A stretch of 64,000 nucleotides of DNA, taken from the NCBI RefSeq assembly GCF_000247695.1, contig NW_004624732.1, positions 46,187,862-46,251,861 on the forward strand, in the 5' to 3' direction. Below are positions 35,505 to 49,219 of the stretch, in pieces. The stretch comes from Heterocephalus glaber. Taxonomy: Eukaryota > Chordata > Mammalia > Rodentia > Bathyergidae. Each line of letters starts with the position of its first letter. Position 1 is the first letter of the stretch. A program made the translations under genes and the position numbers. The notes below the pieces were generated by a model. The model ran no database searches and was not told where the DNA came from. It saw only the letters and a program-made list of their open reading frames with translations.

Positions 35505-36368
35505 TGTAAGACCGAGGGCCTTACCAAACGCTCCGAAGAGCTGACTGCAGCGAAGAACACCCGGGAAGGAACACACTGGACAAGTTGGAAAGTAAAACAG
35601 ACCTTTATTAGTCTGGCCAGACGGCACTCCCAAAGCAAAATAGCTTAGAGAGGCAACTGGCTCAGAGTCCGAGGCTGTTCTTACAGGGAGTTGAGGGGGA
35701 AGTTAACATATAGAATTAAAGAAAACGGACAAAGGTTAGTGATCGACTGTCACGTATTGATGGTCAGCAGACATTTGCAGCTTGTTCTATAGATTGTGGT
35801 GTCTAGAACATCAGTTCCGGGCAAACAGGGAGTTGAGTAGTTTACTTTGGGACTTTAGGTCTGTTACAGATTTTATCTAGTGTCCCAAAACTAACAAGCA
35901 TCTTTATCCATTAACTCACATTTAATCATAATGGGGCTGGAGAAAAGGAACAAAGGTTATGCAGTCCCACACTTGTTCATGTTGCAAAGCAGGGGGCAGG
36001 AGCTCCTGGGAGAATCTGGGAATAGGAAAGGCTGTGTCACACTCAGAGACACCTTCCTTCACTATCAACAGGGGACTGTCAGTGTGAGAGTGATCGTCAC
36101 TTCTCCTCCAAAAGGGAAGGGTGTGAGAGGCGAGAGGAGACACATGGGAATTTTTAACAAGCAGCACATATCATACTCATACATGGTTGAAAGCTTAGTC
36201 ATGTGCAGACAGAACTGAAGAGATGAGAACAAAGTAAGCCTTAAAAACCTCCCTGCTCCGTTGGTGACTTCTGTTGATTTTCCTTGTCCAGTTGTTTGGT
36301 TAATAAAATTATCACTGCGATCTTCAGAACTCCTTTGCAATTCCCAATTTCCTAAACCTCATCTCACA
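35505..36368 (-). mobile_element. Retroviral-type LTR, likely solitary
   Basis: On the minus strand the sequence has an LTR layout. It starts TGTGAGATGAGG (36368) and ends CGGTCTTACA (35505), so the ends form the short inverted repeat TGTGAGA/TCTTACA. A polyadenylation signal lies inside TAATAAAGGTCTGTTTTACT (35609-35590 region), followed by a pyrimidine- and CpG-bearing R/U5-like part. It keeps more CpG and GC than its surroundings. No matching 4-6 bp flanking duplication and no primer-binding site or polypurine tract were found, so edges are tentative. Overlapping open frames on both strands (35432-36340) are explained by the LTR. Confidence 0.55.
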
Positions 36369-38596
36369 AATAGAATAAAACTATTTTGAAAATCTAATAT
36401 AAAGTAACAGCCACAAGAGTAACAAACAAACAGAGTTCTAGTTTGGTGCCCTTATTTCAAAGCTTAGCAATGTAACACATTTTAGAATTATTTTTACAGA
36501 TGTAAAAATTTGTATTATTGTCCCCAGATTATTCTCATTCGGGTCTCACATCATAGGACGGTTTTCACGATATGTAGTTAAAGTCTGCAATGTGAATTTC
36601 TCAGTGGGCATGAATCACCAACACTTAAGATATCATTCTGCTGAACAGAATGAACATTTTCTAGAAATAAAAATTTGATATGTATTAGTAGAAGAGATAT
36701 GACTAATGAAAAACAATATAAAAGAAAATCGTTGAAAAGTAATCTTAATCATTTATTTGTAAAGCATAAAATGCCTTATTCATTATTTCTGTTGATTTTT
36801 CAAGTTCTATGAGCCTGAAAGATGAGAAACAACGAATTTAATTTATCCTTTCTCTTTACAGACTGTGTTCTACATGTATAAAGACTTTAATTCAGCTTTC
36901 CAAATACTTAGCATAGTTCTATCAATTCAATGACTCTGCTTCGTGATTTTTCTCTTGATCTTTTTCTAACTTTATGTGTGTAATGTAGACTATTTCAAGT
37001 TTCTTCTGCAAACCCCACAACTTTGTCTCACTATATGCCTCTGCCTTATAATTTAGTTTCTTGGGAATAGGAGAGGCTCTGCCACCAAGACTTCTATTTA
37101 GAAAAGTTTGAATACAATAACAAAGATTATTGTCTCAGTCCTTGCAGTTTCTCTGTGTTGTCTCATAAATTTCCTATTGCAGAGTCTTTCTGTTTGTCTT
37201 ACAGCAAATTAGAAAATGCATTAAAAATCATTTACTTTATGATTCTTCAGCGGGGTATGTACTAGCAGTCAACTTCCTGCTATAGATGGCTGTTGCTCTT
37301 TGAAGAGGATAAACATCATTTTAGTCTAGTTGGAAGACTTCTATATATCACAAAATATTTAAAATCATTATTCATAACAGAACAATATAAGCAATATCTG
37401 TGAATGAGAAAGAGTTATTGAATAAATCAGGAGCAGACATTATTAAGATGAGGTCTATTACACAAGCTTAATATCTTATTGGAAGTCTTTTGCATTTAAT
37501 TAATCTAATTTTAAATGATCTTGAATTTTCATTCTATCAAATTCTGTGTGCTTTCTACTTGGCCACACTTTGCTAGTCTATAGATCATTTGTTTTATGTG
37601 CCAGAAAATGATATTGCCATATATTTTAAAGGTATATATAACAATATGTATAGAATAAAAGCTATGTTCATATATGTATGTATTATTAGAAAGAATTGTG
37701 ATATTAGTACATATAAGAATGTTAAAAATGGCTATATTTTTGTTGTATTGTAGAAAAGAAAGTGATTTTGATATTTGTTTTATATTTTGCTTATGTTCCC
37801 CTGAAACAAGTAAGTTTTACTTGTATACCAAAGTATATATTTCTGACTCTGCAATATTAGAAATTTACTTTGTTTCAATGTGTAATGGATTTGTGGTATA
37901 TTTGGTGGCTTGGTATTTGTTCTTACAAATTTTATTGTACAAATCACTCTATTCTATAAATATTAAAACACATATTTGAGAAAAATTGAGTAATCTAGGA
38001 ACATTTTTCCTATTTAAATTCCAAGATTATATTCTACCTATTGATTCAAAGGCATAGATTAAATTCATAAGTTCTAAATATATACTTTTGAAATAATTAT
38101 AAATTGGTAAAAAAATAATATTTCTCTCATAAACTCTACAAGTATCCAAATCAACATATTTCCCACCAAATAAATTACCTTGTTTACATAAAGAGTTCTC
38201 TATCATTAATGCTTACTGATAATTGCTGGCTCTTGTCTTTCTCTAAGCTATGACTTTTGACTAATTTTGCTACAGAACTACTAATAAGTTTCATGGTTTA
38301 GTTATGTATTGTGCAATATTCCAAGAAGCCAAAATCTATTATTAATTTAATGAATATATTGGCAACACTGGTTTGCCATGAATGCCTTCTGAGCATTATT
38401 TTGCCTTTAAAATGAGCTTTAGTTTCCATAATATTTTATTTTATAAAAGTCTACTATTCTCCATGATCTGTGTATCATAATCACTCTTCAAATTGTTAAT
38501 TAAAAATATAAGACTACCTGTGGGTGCTATTTATAGTCATTGACTAGTAGTGAGTAAAGTTTTATTTACTCTTTAAAATGATAGACTTCCTTGAAA

Positions 38597-38597
<1 letters not shown>
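36369..38597. other. Unique AT-rich sequence
   Basis: No repeat or gene recognised. A 101-codon open frame on + (37674-37979) is hydrophobic and AT-biased, with no domain. Confidence 0.45.
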
Positions 38598-38629
<32 letters not shown>

Positions 38630-38653
38630 ACAAGCACAAACACACACACACCA
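38598..38653. repeat. (CA)n microsatellite
   Basis: About 15 CA units, an interruption, then further CA units to 38653. Confidence 0.95.
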
Positions 38654-41600
38654 CATCCCATGCAATCAAAAGAATGCTTCTCTTCCTGAAAGTCTTATCT
38701 GATAATAAACTTTCTTAATATTTTCCTGCTAAAGATTAATAAACTTCTCTTGAAACTTATATCTAATTTATGTGACTTTAAGGGTCATGCTTTAATAACA
38801 ATGATGAAACACGATTATTACTTCCTAATGCTGAAATTACACTTTTTACATTGTAAATTTTTCCTGCTATGCGCCCTGTGGCACTAACATCTTTATCACT
38901 CCATGTGTTTCTAGTTTTAAAACCTTTACCCCTGCTGTTTGAAAAATATTTCTCATTTTCGTCCCCTATGGAGTACAGAAATCCCTAAAGGCAAAGCCAT
39001 TAGTGATCTCTCTGCCTTTCCCCAAACACGTATTATGATCACCAGTGCTGTTCCCCTGCCTCATTGGCTTTTGGTAAAGTATGCAAATGAGATGTTCAAA
39101 ATACACACTTTTTGCAACTGTGCAAGTTCATACTGATTTATAAAATGGGCAGGCTATTAAAGTGACTGAAAATGTCAGCAAGATTTATGCATGGGTGACA
39201 AATTGTATTGGAAATGTTCATTTTTAACATGCTTCCCTAGGTTTTTTTAAAACAACTTAGATATTCTCTGTGATACATTTGTTTTAAGGCTATGCTTCCC
39301 CTCCCAAACATACTTTTGACAGTGACTTTTGACTGGAAAAATAAACAATGCTACTTCACAATCACACAAACGGTATTTTATCACAGAAAGTGATACTTGG
39401 AAGATAAAATAAATTTCCCTTTGACACCCATTTTCCCCACATACTATTAGTCCATTATGGTTAAATAGTTTCCCTTTATAAGAGACAACTTGAATTGTAT
39501 GTATAAATATTTCATAAGTAAGATAATATTATGTAATTACTAAAACAAGTACCTAGTCATCTCTAAAGAAAATATTCCATTCATACTGAAAATCGTAGTT
39601 AAGGAAACAAAAGATAGGAGTGACAATTTACATAAATCTAGAATTTATGAGTCCATCTTTGGAAAATTCCAGTAAAAACAGTATAAGTAATAGTGAGATC
39701 ATTTTTTGTATCATTTGTAAATTTGTTCCATTATGTCCTAACTCTGTCTATGACTCAAGCAGACTGAAGTACTCTTGCCAGTCCAACTGGTCTCTGAGCA
39801 GAAGTCTTGATATTTAATATCTCTGAATGTCAGCCTTTCATTCACATAATCAGTCAAAGGAATTGAAAAAATGATAGTGAAGCCAGTTTATATGGTGTTA
39901 TTGAAGAAATTAATTATTCTGGCAGACCTCAAAACATATATACACACAGCAAAAATATCACATGGAAACTTACATGGTGTGGTACAATTACAGAAGAAGA
40001 CATGGCAGAAATCAAGCACAGTAAATGAAGAACCACCTAGGATTAATTTTGCAAAGAACAAATCTTATAGTAGCATTATTATGTAGCCTGCTTAGTTGGA
40101 AAAGTTTGGTAGTAGAATTCTAATTCTACTTTTTATATTCAGTTCAGTTTGTACCAATATTATTGCAACTGATTTTCCTAATTAGTTCATTAAGTTGCAT
40201 AACAAATGGTTTACAACTAACAACTCTTCTTGATGTTAAAACAGTGGAGATAAAATTGATTTAATGCCTACTTCTGATCATTCATTCTTACACATTCATA
40301 TGTCCTGGTGTTTGATGAAGCGCTCCTTGTATGCCTCTGTGCCAGCCTTTCTGCCCTGTTTTCATTTAAGTGCCATGGCTGCATTCTTGCTTATTAAAGA
40401 GGGTGACATTATGAATCATACTGAAAAGCCCAAACACTATTAAAAGGAAAAAGAAACAACATAAACATCTGCTTTTTAACAAGGGGTTCCATCTTATAGA
40501 TTATATGAGAATGTGAGATTTAAAGGAGACCAATAGGAGTCATGAGTAGGCAAAGATTTCTATGGGTGATGATGAGACCAGAGGAGATTAGGGGGAAGAA
40601 TTTTATTTTTCATTGTTTTTGTTTCTACCTAAAGCATTGTTTTAACAAAACAAATTTCAAACTTGTTACATACCATTTGTTCAAAATTTTCTATTAGCAA
40701 TAAACAATATTTTATTTTGACCTAGATTAGCATCATAATATTTCCTTCTAAGATTTTTAACTTTGTTGTTATGACTGTTGGAAGCATCAGTCTATTCCCA
40801 GTGGTCAAGTGTTCACTATGAAGTTATTATCAAGAAACACACTTTCCTCATACTCAGGCTTTCCCATAGAAGCATTTTCATCCCAGGGAAACAAGGGGAA
40901 ACATTCAGGAAAGAAGAACAGAGTACATTCAAGAACATCTGGAATAATGTGAAGAAAGTTGGTTGATAAGAGAAGAAAAGTCCATTTCCCTTTATCATCC
41001 TGTATTGAAATGCATTAGCAAAATAAATTACTATAAATTGTTCCTTCAGAAATCTAACCATGAAGCTTAAGTAAGGTTAACAAGTCAAAAAGCACATACA
41101 TAACCTTGCATATATAGGTACATGTATGTATATAAACATAATTATTTGGATATAATATTTAATAAAAAGATCATTTTAAAATATCACATTTTTGTTATCT
41201 TTAAAAATTAAATAAATAACTCCACTATATATTTTTAATACAACTAGAATTTTTGCCTTGGATTCAGACCGCCTATTGCTTATCTTACACAACTGGAAAT
41301 GTTATCATTCTCTTTCCTGCTATCTCTTCCTCCTGAAGTCTTACACTGATTTATTTCCCTAGCAATAACTCCTTAATTGTAGTTAAACTAACCAGGGCAA
41401 AATAGATTGGTTTAGTCTAAGAGACGTTACTTGAGCATCTAATAAATGTTACGTGGTGAGATGGCCTATGAGATTCTAAAGATCGAGACGCGATTCCCCC
41501 TGTGAAGTACAGGGACAGTGAGAAGAGCACCTGTCCCATCTCTTGAGAAAAGAAGCTCTCAGTCGGTGCTACCATTGTCTATTGAGTAAAGCAGGAATGG

Positions 41601-44559
41601 AGGATTCTTACTGAGATGAGAATTTCAGTGTTTTAGTTTTTTACAATGAAGTTTACTCTCTTGAATAAATTGGTGTACCTATAAGGAGAGTGTCAAGTTT
41701 TAAAAACTATATTTTGATATTTTACAATATGTAAACTTCCCACAGCCCATTCCTCAATAACAGAGATAAATTTCTAATTTCTTATAAAAACAATTCATAT
41801 GAAAACAGGCCTTTTAACCAAGCTCCACCCTACTTATATCACCCTCATTTATCTTTTGCAATCTCAGCCTTGATGCTATTGGACAGTAAAAAGGCTGCAA
41901 TGGGACCTCTGTCAAAAGACAATTTTCTTCCTTGAATGATAAGCAATGGAACATGTAAGAACAAAAAGCCAACTGATTAACGGCATGCAATTCATCTAAA
42001 ATTATCTCGCCCATGTTACACAGTCATTGTATAGATTGGACTGGATCATTAAATTATGTGACAGCAATCAGCCATCTAACTTTAAAAGAGGTGGGAAGAG
42101 CCAATTTAAAAACTTAATATCTCAGGATGATACAGTAGCCTGCAAAATCCAGCCAATTTAGAGAAAATTACCATAGCACCAAGTAGAATGATAGATGTGA
42201 GCCTTAGCTAAGCATTTGTCCCTGTGCTGATGATGTTGGGAAGTAAGTGAAATAGTCTGTTCTTCCTTAATACATGTTGGGACTGGTGGTGGTTCTGGGA
42301 ATTAAAGTGATATAAAGACTGCAGCAGAAAATATTTACTGATATAACTTTCTGTCCTCAATGGTTCCTACCCTCATGGACCCCTTTAAACTAAATTTTCT
42401 CTCCAAAGTTCCAAATCCAGGCACCATCTTTTGAAGAGATAAGCCTTCAGCATATCAATTTTACGTGAACACAGATATACAGTTCATGACATAGCCACTT
42501 TTATCAATTCCATTTTTATCCATTGATGATTTCATTTATTTATAAAGGGACTACTTTTTATTTCACACATTTACTTGAAAGTTTATTACCAAATATTTAT
42601 ATTGAATTAATGAGTGTCAGAGAAGTTTATGGATACTTTTCAGGGTTAGTTAGTATTTGGTTCCCATGAATTCAGGTGCAACTGTCCCATAAACTTCTGG
42701 CCAAAAGGTGAATTTCTGTTTCCTTCTGATGAGGAATAATTTACTTACCTGGCTCAATTCTGCATGTAGTGTTAGTGGAGCCTGAGAAAATGTGGTCTTA
42801 AAAAGAATTATCTGAATTGTTTTGGAAGTCTAAAGGAAGGAATCACAGCTATGATTTTTAAAAATTTCTTTAAAGAAAATTTCCTTAAAAGAACTTCTGC
42901 CTGCTGAAATCAAGTACTTAGTAACTGACTCTAAATCAGTTTTTTTTCTTAAACTTGAAAAGAACCCATAAATTACAAGACAGAAAAATTACTAGACAAT
43001 TCTCATGTACCTTCAGAGACATTGGAGGTCATGCACTCATCACTGAATAGCATGAACAGAACTTATCATCTTCATGTAGACACACAAAAAACTATTGAAT
43101 TGATCCATGAGATTCTGAGACTCAAACTCTCATTTATATCTGCTCAATCATATCAGGTACATTTTTGACCTAATGAAAGCCTCAATAATAATAGTAGTAC
43201 TATTATTCCCAATTTATTATAACTATTATTCCCAATAATTTATTGTCCCCTTTTTAACAGGCTGTATTGCATGCATTATCTCACTTAGTTCTAACAATAA
43301 TCTTATTTATTCCACTGAGGAAAAAAGACAATTACTCTGATAAGATTGATAAAAAGAGAATGGAGTTTGAATAGAGCATAGGCAATCTATGACCACAGAT
43401 TTTTTGTTTTGTCTTGTTTTCCATTGTTTAATATAGGAGCTGCAAGATTTAGAAAAAGTTTCCACAGAGAAACTTACGATTTTGGAAATTCTGAACTGTA
43501 ATTCTCTTCTACTATCTACATACTTTCCATGTCAGGGCACCATCTTCTCTGGTTATTTTACCACATGACCTCCAAAACTGTATCTCTGGGTGAGTCTTCG
43601 TAGATGGAAACTAGACATGAAGGACAGAGAAACACACTCATAGCTACCCTACAGCAGGATCACTAGCAGAAATCAAACATAGGACTACATGGTGGTTAAA
43701 ATTTAGCAAGCAAAAATAGAGGAAGCCTAGTTAAATTTGAATTTCAAATGAAAAATAAAATTTTAAACATACTTCCACTAAACCTACTTACCCACTTTTC
43801 TCCTTTGAAATACAAAACTTAACTGATGTCCTCAATGTGATCTGGCAACCTCACATAAGTGGCTATGAAACACATAAATATAAACCACCAAACTCAAATT
43901 AATGGACACCAACCAAACTTCCTCAGAGCAAGACCCTCGTGTGGCCTACAGCCAGTACAACATAGCCTGGATCTGGGGAGGAGGGAAATGGAGAAGAAAT
44001 TAGAGAAGTGGGCACCCTTTTAATCTGTTACAGTTAAAATATTTTACATTCAAAACTGTATGTTCACATAAGCAAATAAATGACTATATAAGCACATCGC
44101 CAAGGTCAGTACCTCTCAGTACCGGGGATCCATGAAAGGAAAGAACCTCAAAGCTTGGCTTGATTAGTGTTGAACTTAACTTGCCTAGTTCACTAGACCT
44201 AAAGTACAATACCCTTTGGACTCATCTCAAAATTCTATGACCATGCACCAAATCATCCCAAAAAGTTCGAAGTCAGCATCTGAATTCTAAATTCTTTATT
44301 CTCTGAGCATTCACTGACTCTACAATGTTATTTTATTTTTATTTCTTGTAATTAAAATCCTGGTTATTCACTGTTTTCAACTGGATACCTGCATATATAT
44401 AATATATATATTATATATATGCTTACACTGTTATTTTTTCACTACTAAGTTTAAAATTCCTTTAAGACTGAGAACTTTTCTGATACTCTCTGACAGGCCT
44501 CTTAATGTTACCCTTAAAACCCAAGTAGCAGAAAAAGAAAACAATGAGTACATGAATGT
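38654..44559. other. Unique AT-rich sequence
   Basis: Almost 6 kb without a clear interspersed repeat or gene. Around 43255-43345 the phrase GCATTATCTCACTTAGTTCT…AACAATAATCTTATTTATT gives a weak antisense MIR/L2 resemblance. All open frames are short. Confidence 0.4.
44391..44422. repeat. Perfect 32-bp AT palindrome
   Basis: From GCATATATAT to ATATATATGC the 32 bases equal their own reverse complement, with no spacer. Could extrude as a cruciform. It may be only a TA microsatellite derivative. Confidence 0.9.
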
Positions 44560-44985
44560 TGCTATGGTTGAAATATATTCCCCAAAGGATCATCCACCAT
44601 AAGTTTGATCCCAAATGTGGTTAATAGGTGGTAGAACCTTTGAGAGACAGGATCTACCGTAAGGCAGTTAGGTCACCGGGGGACTGACCTTGAAAGGTAT
44701 TAATACTGGTTTCATGGAGCAAGTCTCAGGAGAGCAAGTTGTTATATGAGAGCAAGCCTGGCCCCTGAATCCCTCTGGGTCCTTCTCAACATGTGATCTC
44801 CCCCTCTTTTACAAGCTTCCACCATGATGCCATCCATCATATGACCCTCATCAAAGGCCAAAAGGGATCGACACCGGATCTTGATATTTCAACCTCCAAA
44901 ACCATGAGTCAAACAAACTTCTTTACCCATACCCTACCTCAGATAATTTGTTATATCAATAGAAAATAGATCAACACAAATTCTT
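44560..44985 (+). repeat. MaLR-type LTR
   Basis: TGTTGCTATGGTTGAAATAT, TTCCCCAAAGGATCATCC, TGATCCCAAATGTGGTTAAT, AGGTGGTAGAACCTTTGAGA, AGTTAGGTCACCGGGGG and ACCATGAGTCAAACAAACTT, then GAAAATAGATCAACACA at the end, follow MSTD/MLT1-like LTRs in order. Confidence 0.75.
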
Positions 44986-47900
44986 TGGTATTTTTTATAA
45001 TTCGAGAATTGCATAACTTATGGAATAGGACGTGGCATTTGGAAGCTTCTTTAAATGTTTAAAACAGGCCTATCAACAGATGATGTCAGGGAACGGGAAA
45101 TACAAAAAGATACAGTACCTGAGTAATTCTGCATGATTATAGCAAAAAATACATCTATAAGCAGCCCAGGACAGAAAGAGAGTGAATGAGAACACAGAGC
45201 ACCAAGTACATGAAGTGGCCAGTGTTCTACGGAACACCTCGATTATGTATGTTTTACTAGGTGAAAATGGTAAAGACACTTCTAGGTATACCAATGCCTA
45301 ATACTTCATTTTAAGAAGTTTTTTTACTTCAGTAAGTTTTAATAACTCTTTCATACGCAATAGTTTTTTAGTCAACATCTAATACACTTAGTAAGTTTGA
45401 TCTGGTAGTATTGTGAAAAAGCTAAAGAGGACAAGTGATCCATTGTGGGTCAAGATGGACCAGTAAAATAGGAAATCTGGGCTTAAGTGCAAAGTAACCA
45501 CCTTTTCTAAAGCAGAATAGATTTTGGACTGACAAGGTGATTAAAAAGCCCATTAAAATACTTGAGACTATATAGAGTGTAAATGAATTGCTGAACTATT
45601 GCTATAGATTGTCAATATTATTTTCTATAAAAAGAAAACTGAAAGCACAGAGGATATGAAGATACCATCAAATTTGACATCATACAGCAATGTATGCTTA
45701 CTGAATTAACAAAGTTAATTTTCTCTCAAGTACTTTGCCTTTTTCTCCACTTTTTTTTTTTAATCCCTCGCCCATTAATTACTTGGGAAAGGAAGAAAAA
45801 AAAAATTCTTGCTAGCCTAATCTACTCAAGCAATGTCTACCACACACAGCATTTTATTCCCAACCCTGTTGAATATCTCTTAATTCCTCATTGCCCTTTA
45901 CTAAAGGAATTTTTAGCTACATGCTCCTCACAAGTAAATTTAAACCATATTCCCTGTAGCCCTTTGGGCAGAAGATTATAAACAAAGCATCTTTAATTTA
46001 TCAATGTCCTCTTTGAATGCCCACAGCTGTTTCAGTTAACAGAGTCCAGCATATTTCTGTGAGACCTTGGACAAGACTGTAAAACAAAGGGCTGGCATGA
46101 AGTGATCACTTCCAGTTTTAAAATCCTGTGTTGCTGGGATTCCATTGTCCACGGATAAATGTTCAGCTTAGCACAGAAAGAAACAGTTATGCTTCCCTAT
46201 ATCCCATATTAAAGGAAAGACCATGTGTCAATGTGCAAAAAACCTGGCTAAATATTTATTAGCATGATTTCTAAACTATGTTATATTATATTTTAAGCCT
46301 GAAGTTAAATTTCTAGAAAAGCATGTTGTGATATATAGGAGTAGTATACATCCATATACTTTATTGAGTAATTTTAATTGAAGTAAGGCCTAGGATAAAG
46401 GAGATGCATGTGCAAGTTTCTTAAAAGCATTATTTAACATGCAGTGAAAAAGAACTTGAAAAAATATATTCTTAAGGGTAATTTTATATTTATTGCACTT
46501 AATTTAACAAATTATTGCAGGAAACACATAGACAGCATTTTCCCAGTAAAATTATTATACTTAAATGAACTTTTGACAATGTATTAATTACAAGGACATG
46601 ACCACATTTATTCTGCTGATCCAGTAATTACACACATTAAAGAAATATTTATCCACAAACCATGCAGTGTATTTCAAAACAGCATTTATTGCCAAATTAC
46701 ATTTCCTGGATATCTTTGCCCTATTTCCAGTTACTAGTAATCTTTTTAATTTTAAGAGGAAGAGAGAAGTGATGAGAAATTTGAAAAATATTATATAAAT
46801 AAGTGCTTACTGATGTGAAAAATTGAAATGTAGACCTTGTTAATCATAGACCGCTTTTACTTTGAAAAATAATAATGAGATACCTCAAATCATGTTTCAG
46901 ATCATAAAAAGATAACAGTAATCACAACATTCTTGCTTTCCTCCTAACGTTGCTTGCTTTCAGTAATGAATTAAAGACATAGCCTAAATTTTAAACCGCA
47001 GTACAACCATCACACAAGATAAGAATTCAAGTAAATTAACATAATGTGCAGCAATCTCAAAGATTAAATATGCAGTTTATTTTAGAAAGCATTAAAACTT
47101 TCATGAAATATTAGCAATTGATCACAGTATAGCAAAAAAAAAATGCTCCATCTGTAATAGTCTATTGATGCAAACATGTCTATCTTCACTCTGAATGTTG
47201 TAAAGCATAGTTGAAGAAGGGAGGGAAGCGGTCCATAGCTGGGGAGAGGCATAGTGAGTTATGAATTGATGAACTAGGCAATTGAACTTAACAAAAAGGA
47301 ATATTTATTTCCCAGTGAAATATTTTATTAACCTTACCAAAAAATGGAAATATATCTCTTTAATATGAGATTCTAAACTCTGATATGCAATTCACATCCC
47401 CATGTCTTTGGAAGAGATCTTCTTATATAAGCATACCAGACATAGCCCTTAAGAGAAATTTTAAGCCCTTGGGTAAATAGTAAAAAAAAAAAAGTAAAAT
47501 TTACCCAACTTTAAAAGTTTTCATGAAAAATAATTTCACCTTTTACATTTCTTTACTGCAGGTATAAAACAAGGCAATGTTACTAAAAGCTTAGTATTTG
47601 GTGTGAAAATAATAATTATAATAATAATGAAAATAGAAAGAACAGTGAAAATCTATTCTGTTACTTTCTTCAAATTATTTTATATAGATTGGATCATATA
47701 ATCATGACTTGAAACTGAGGTTAATTGCAAAATAGTTATCTAATTAGGAAGGTTGAAACTACTGTGTGTGTCATGATCAGACCAGTTCTGTAGATATTCT
47801 TAAAACATAAGAAACTTTCAACATGTTGGTTGTTTTCTACATTTAAACCTTTCAAGAATTAGTATAGAAACCATTAAATTGATGTCTATGCTGAATGTAG

Positions 47901-48288
47901 CAGTGTGTGTAAGGGTCTTATGTAGAAATCATTAAATTTATCTATTGCTGCAGATGCTATCAAACACATCCAACCATTTATCAACTGATATGTCTGTGGT
48001 GGGACTACATCAGGCAGAGTCAGAACACAGGGTTAGAATGGGTATAAGACTACTCACACACCAGGAAACATTGTTTCAAGTTGTCTTTTTGCTGTAGGAA
48101 TACAGAAAAGTTTGGTTTGAATAAACCTAATGGTCTTTTAGCTCCAACATCAAAAAGATATTTAATAAATTACAAGACTTCTTAAATATAATATGCATGT
48201 CTTTAAAAACTAACTTGTAGATATAACATTGTATATTTTAAGCGAGGTAGATAATTATTGCCATACAATTTATGTCTTCCTCATCTGC
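44986..48288. other. Unique AT-rich sequence
   Basis: No repeat or gene recognised. A 95-codon open frame on + (45694-45981) has no domain. Confidence 0.45.
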
Positions 48289-48563
48289 ACATTCCTCATC
48301 CATGGATTCAACCAAATGTAGATAAAAATACTTGAAAAAAATTGTGTTTGTAGTAAAAAGGTACAGACTATTATTATTATTATTATTATTATTCCCTAAA
48401 CAATATAATATAGCAAGCTATTTACAGAGCTTTTACACTGTATTACACATTACAAGTAATCTAGTGATGCTTTAAAGTATACAGGAGTATCTACAGAAGT
48501 TCCATGGAAATATGACATCATTTTATATAAGGGACTTGAGGAACCATAAATTTTGACAACCAG
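48289..48563 (+). mobile_element. Tigger/MER2-like DNA transposon fossil
   Basis: TCCTCATCCATGGATTCAAC, CAAATGTAGATAAAAATACT, ATTCCCTAAACAATATAATA, AGTAATCTAGTGATGCTTTA, AAGTATACAGGAGTATCTAC, CATTTTATATAAGGGACTTG and AGGAACCATAAATTTTGACA match the MER2/Tigger wording in order. An (ATT)n microsatellite (48368-48393) sits inside. Non-autonomous, no transposase. Confidence 0.72.
48368..48393. repeat. (ATT)n microsatellite
   Basis: Eight to nine uninterrupted ATT units inside the Tigger-like fossil. Confidence 0.95.
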
Positions 48564-49112
48564 GCATGTCTTAGAATCATTTCGATATGAATACCAAGTG
48601 AAGACCTTACTGTGCTTGTCAGAACACAGAATAACATTCTTATTGAAAAGGATGTCTTAAAAATTCTTAAACATAAGATAAAAAAGATAGTTCACACTTT
48701 GAGAAGAATGAAGTAGAATAACAAAAGAAAAATGGAATAGATCTCTCATGTCCAAAATTTTATTTAGTCAGACTAGACTCTGCTGCCACAACCACCAAAG
48801 CTAATTAGAATATCTACATTGTATTTTTCTTGAGCTACTATATAATCTGTTTTCATTGCTGCCAGTGATTGAGAAATAATATGAATTAAAGTGTGTTAGA
48901 TCACATAGATATATGTAGGCAGCTAAACTAAAATAAGAGATCGATGCAAATTATCTTCATCTTTTTTCAAATGCTTTATTTTGATATTTTGCCTTTTTGT
49001 AAAATTATGTAGATGAACCAACATGGAAAAATAAGAATTTGAAAGATGTTTCTCCATTGAAGAGCTTTATTCGTTATTCCTGAGTCACACTACTGGTTTT
49101 TTGCGTGTGTTT
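48564..49112. other. Unique AT-rich sequence
   Basis: Nothing recognised. Confidence 0.5.
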
Positions 49113-49192
49113 CCTTTTGGTACCATGGACTGAACTTGGGCCCTTTCGCTTGCAGGGCAGGCAGAGGCACCACTGAGCTAAATCCCTGGCCC
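49113..49192 (-). repeat. ID-type SINE beside a long T-run
   Basis: The minus strand reads GGGCCAGGGATTTAGCTCAG through GGTACC to a short A-run. A run of about 23 Ts lies on the other side at 49197-49219. That is the 5' side of this minus-strand copy, so it is not its tail and probably predates it or belongs to another insertion. Confidence 0.9.
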
Positions 49193-49219
49193 TGTCTTTT
49201 TTTTTTTTTTTTTTTTTTC

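Noticed and set aside
47985..48070. GC-richer patch as an exon candidate
   Set aside because: No open frame with plausible splice sites on either side and no recognisable peptide.
48360..48400. CRISPR-like or regulated repeat array at the ATT tract
   Set aside because: Simple trinucleotide microsatellite inside a DNA-transposon fossil; no spacers.
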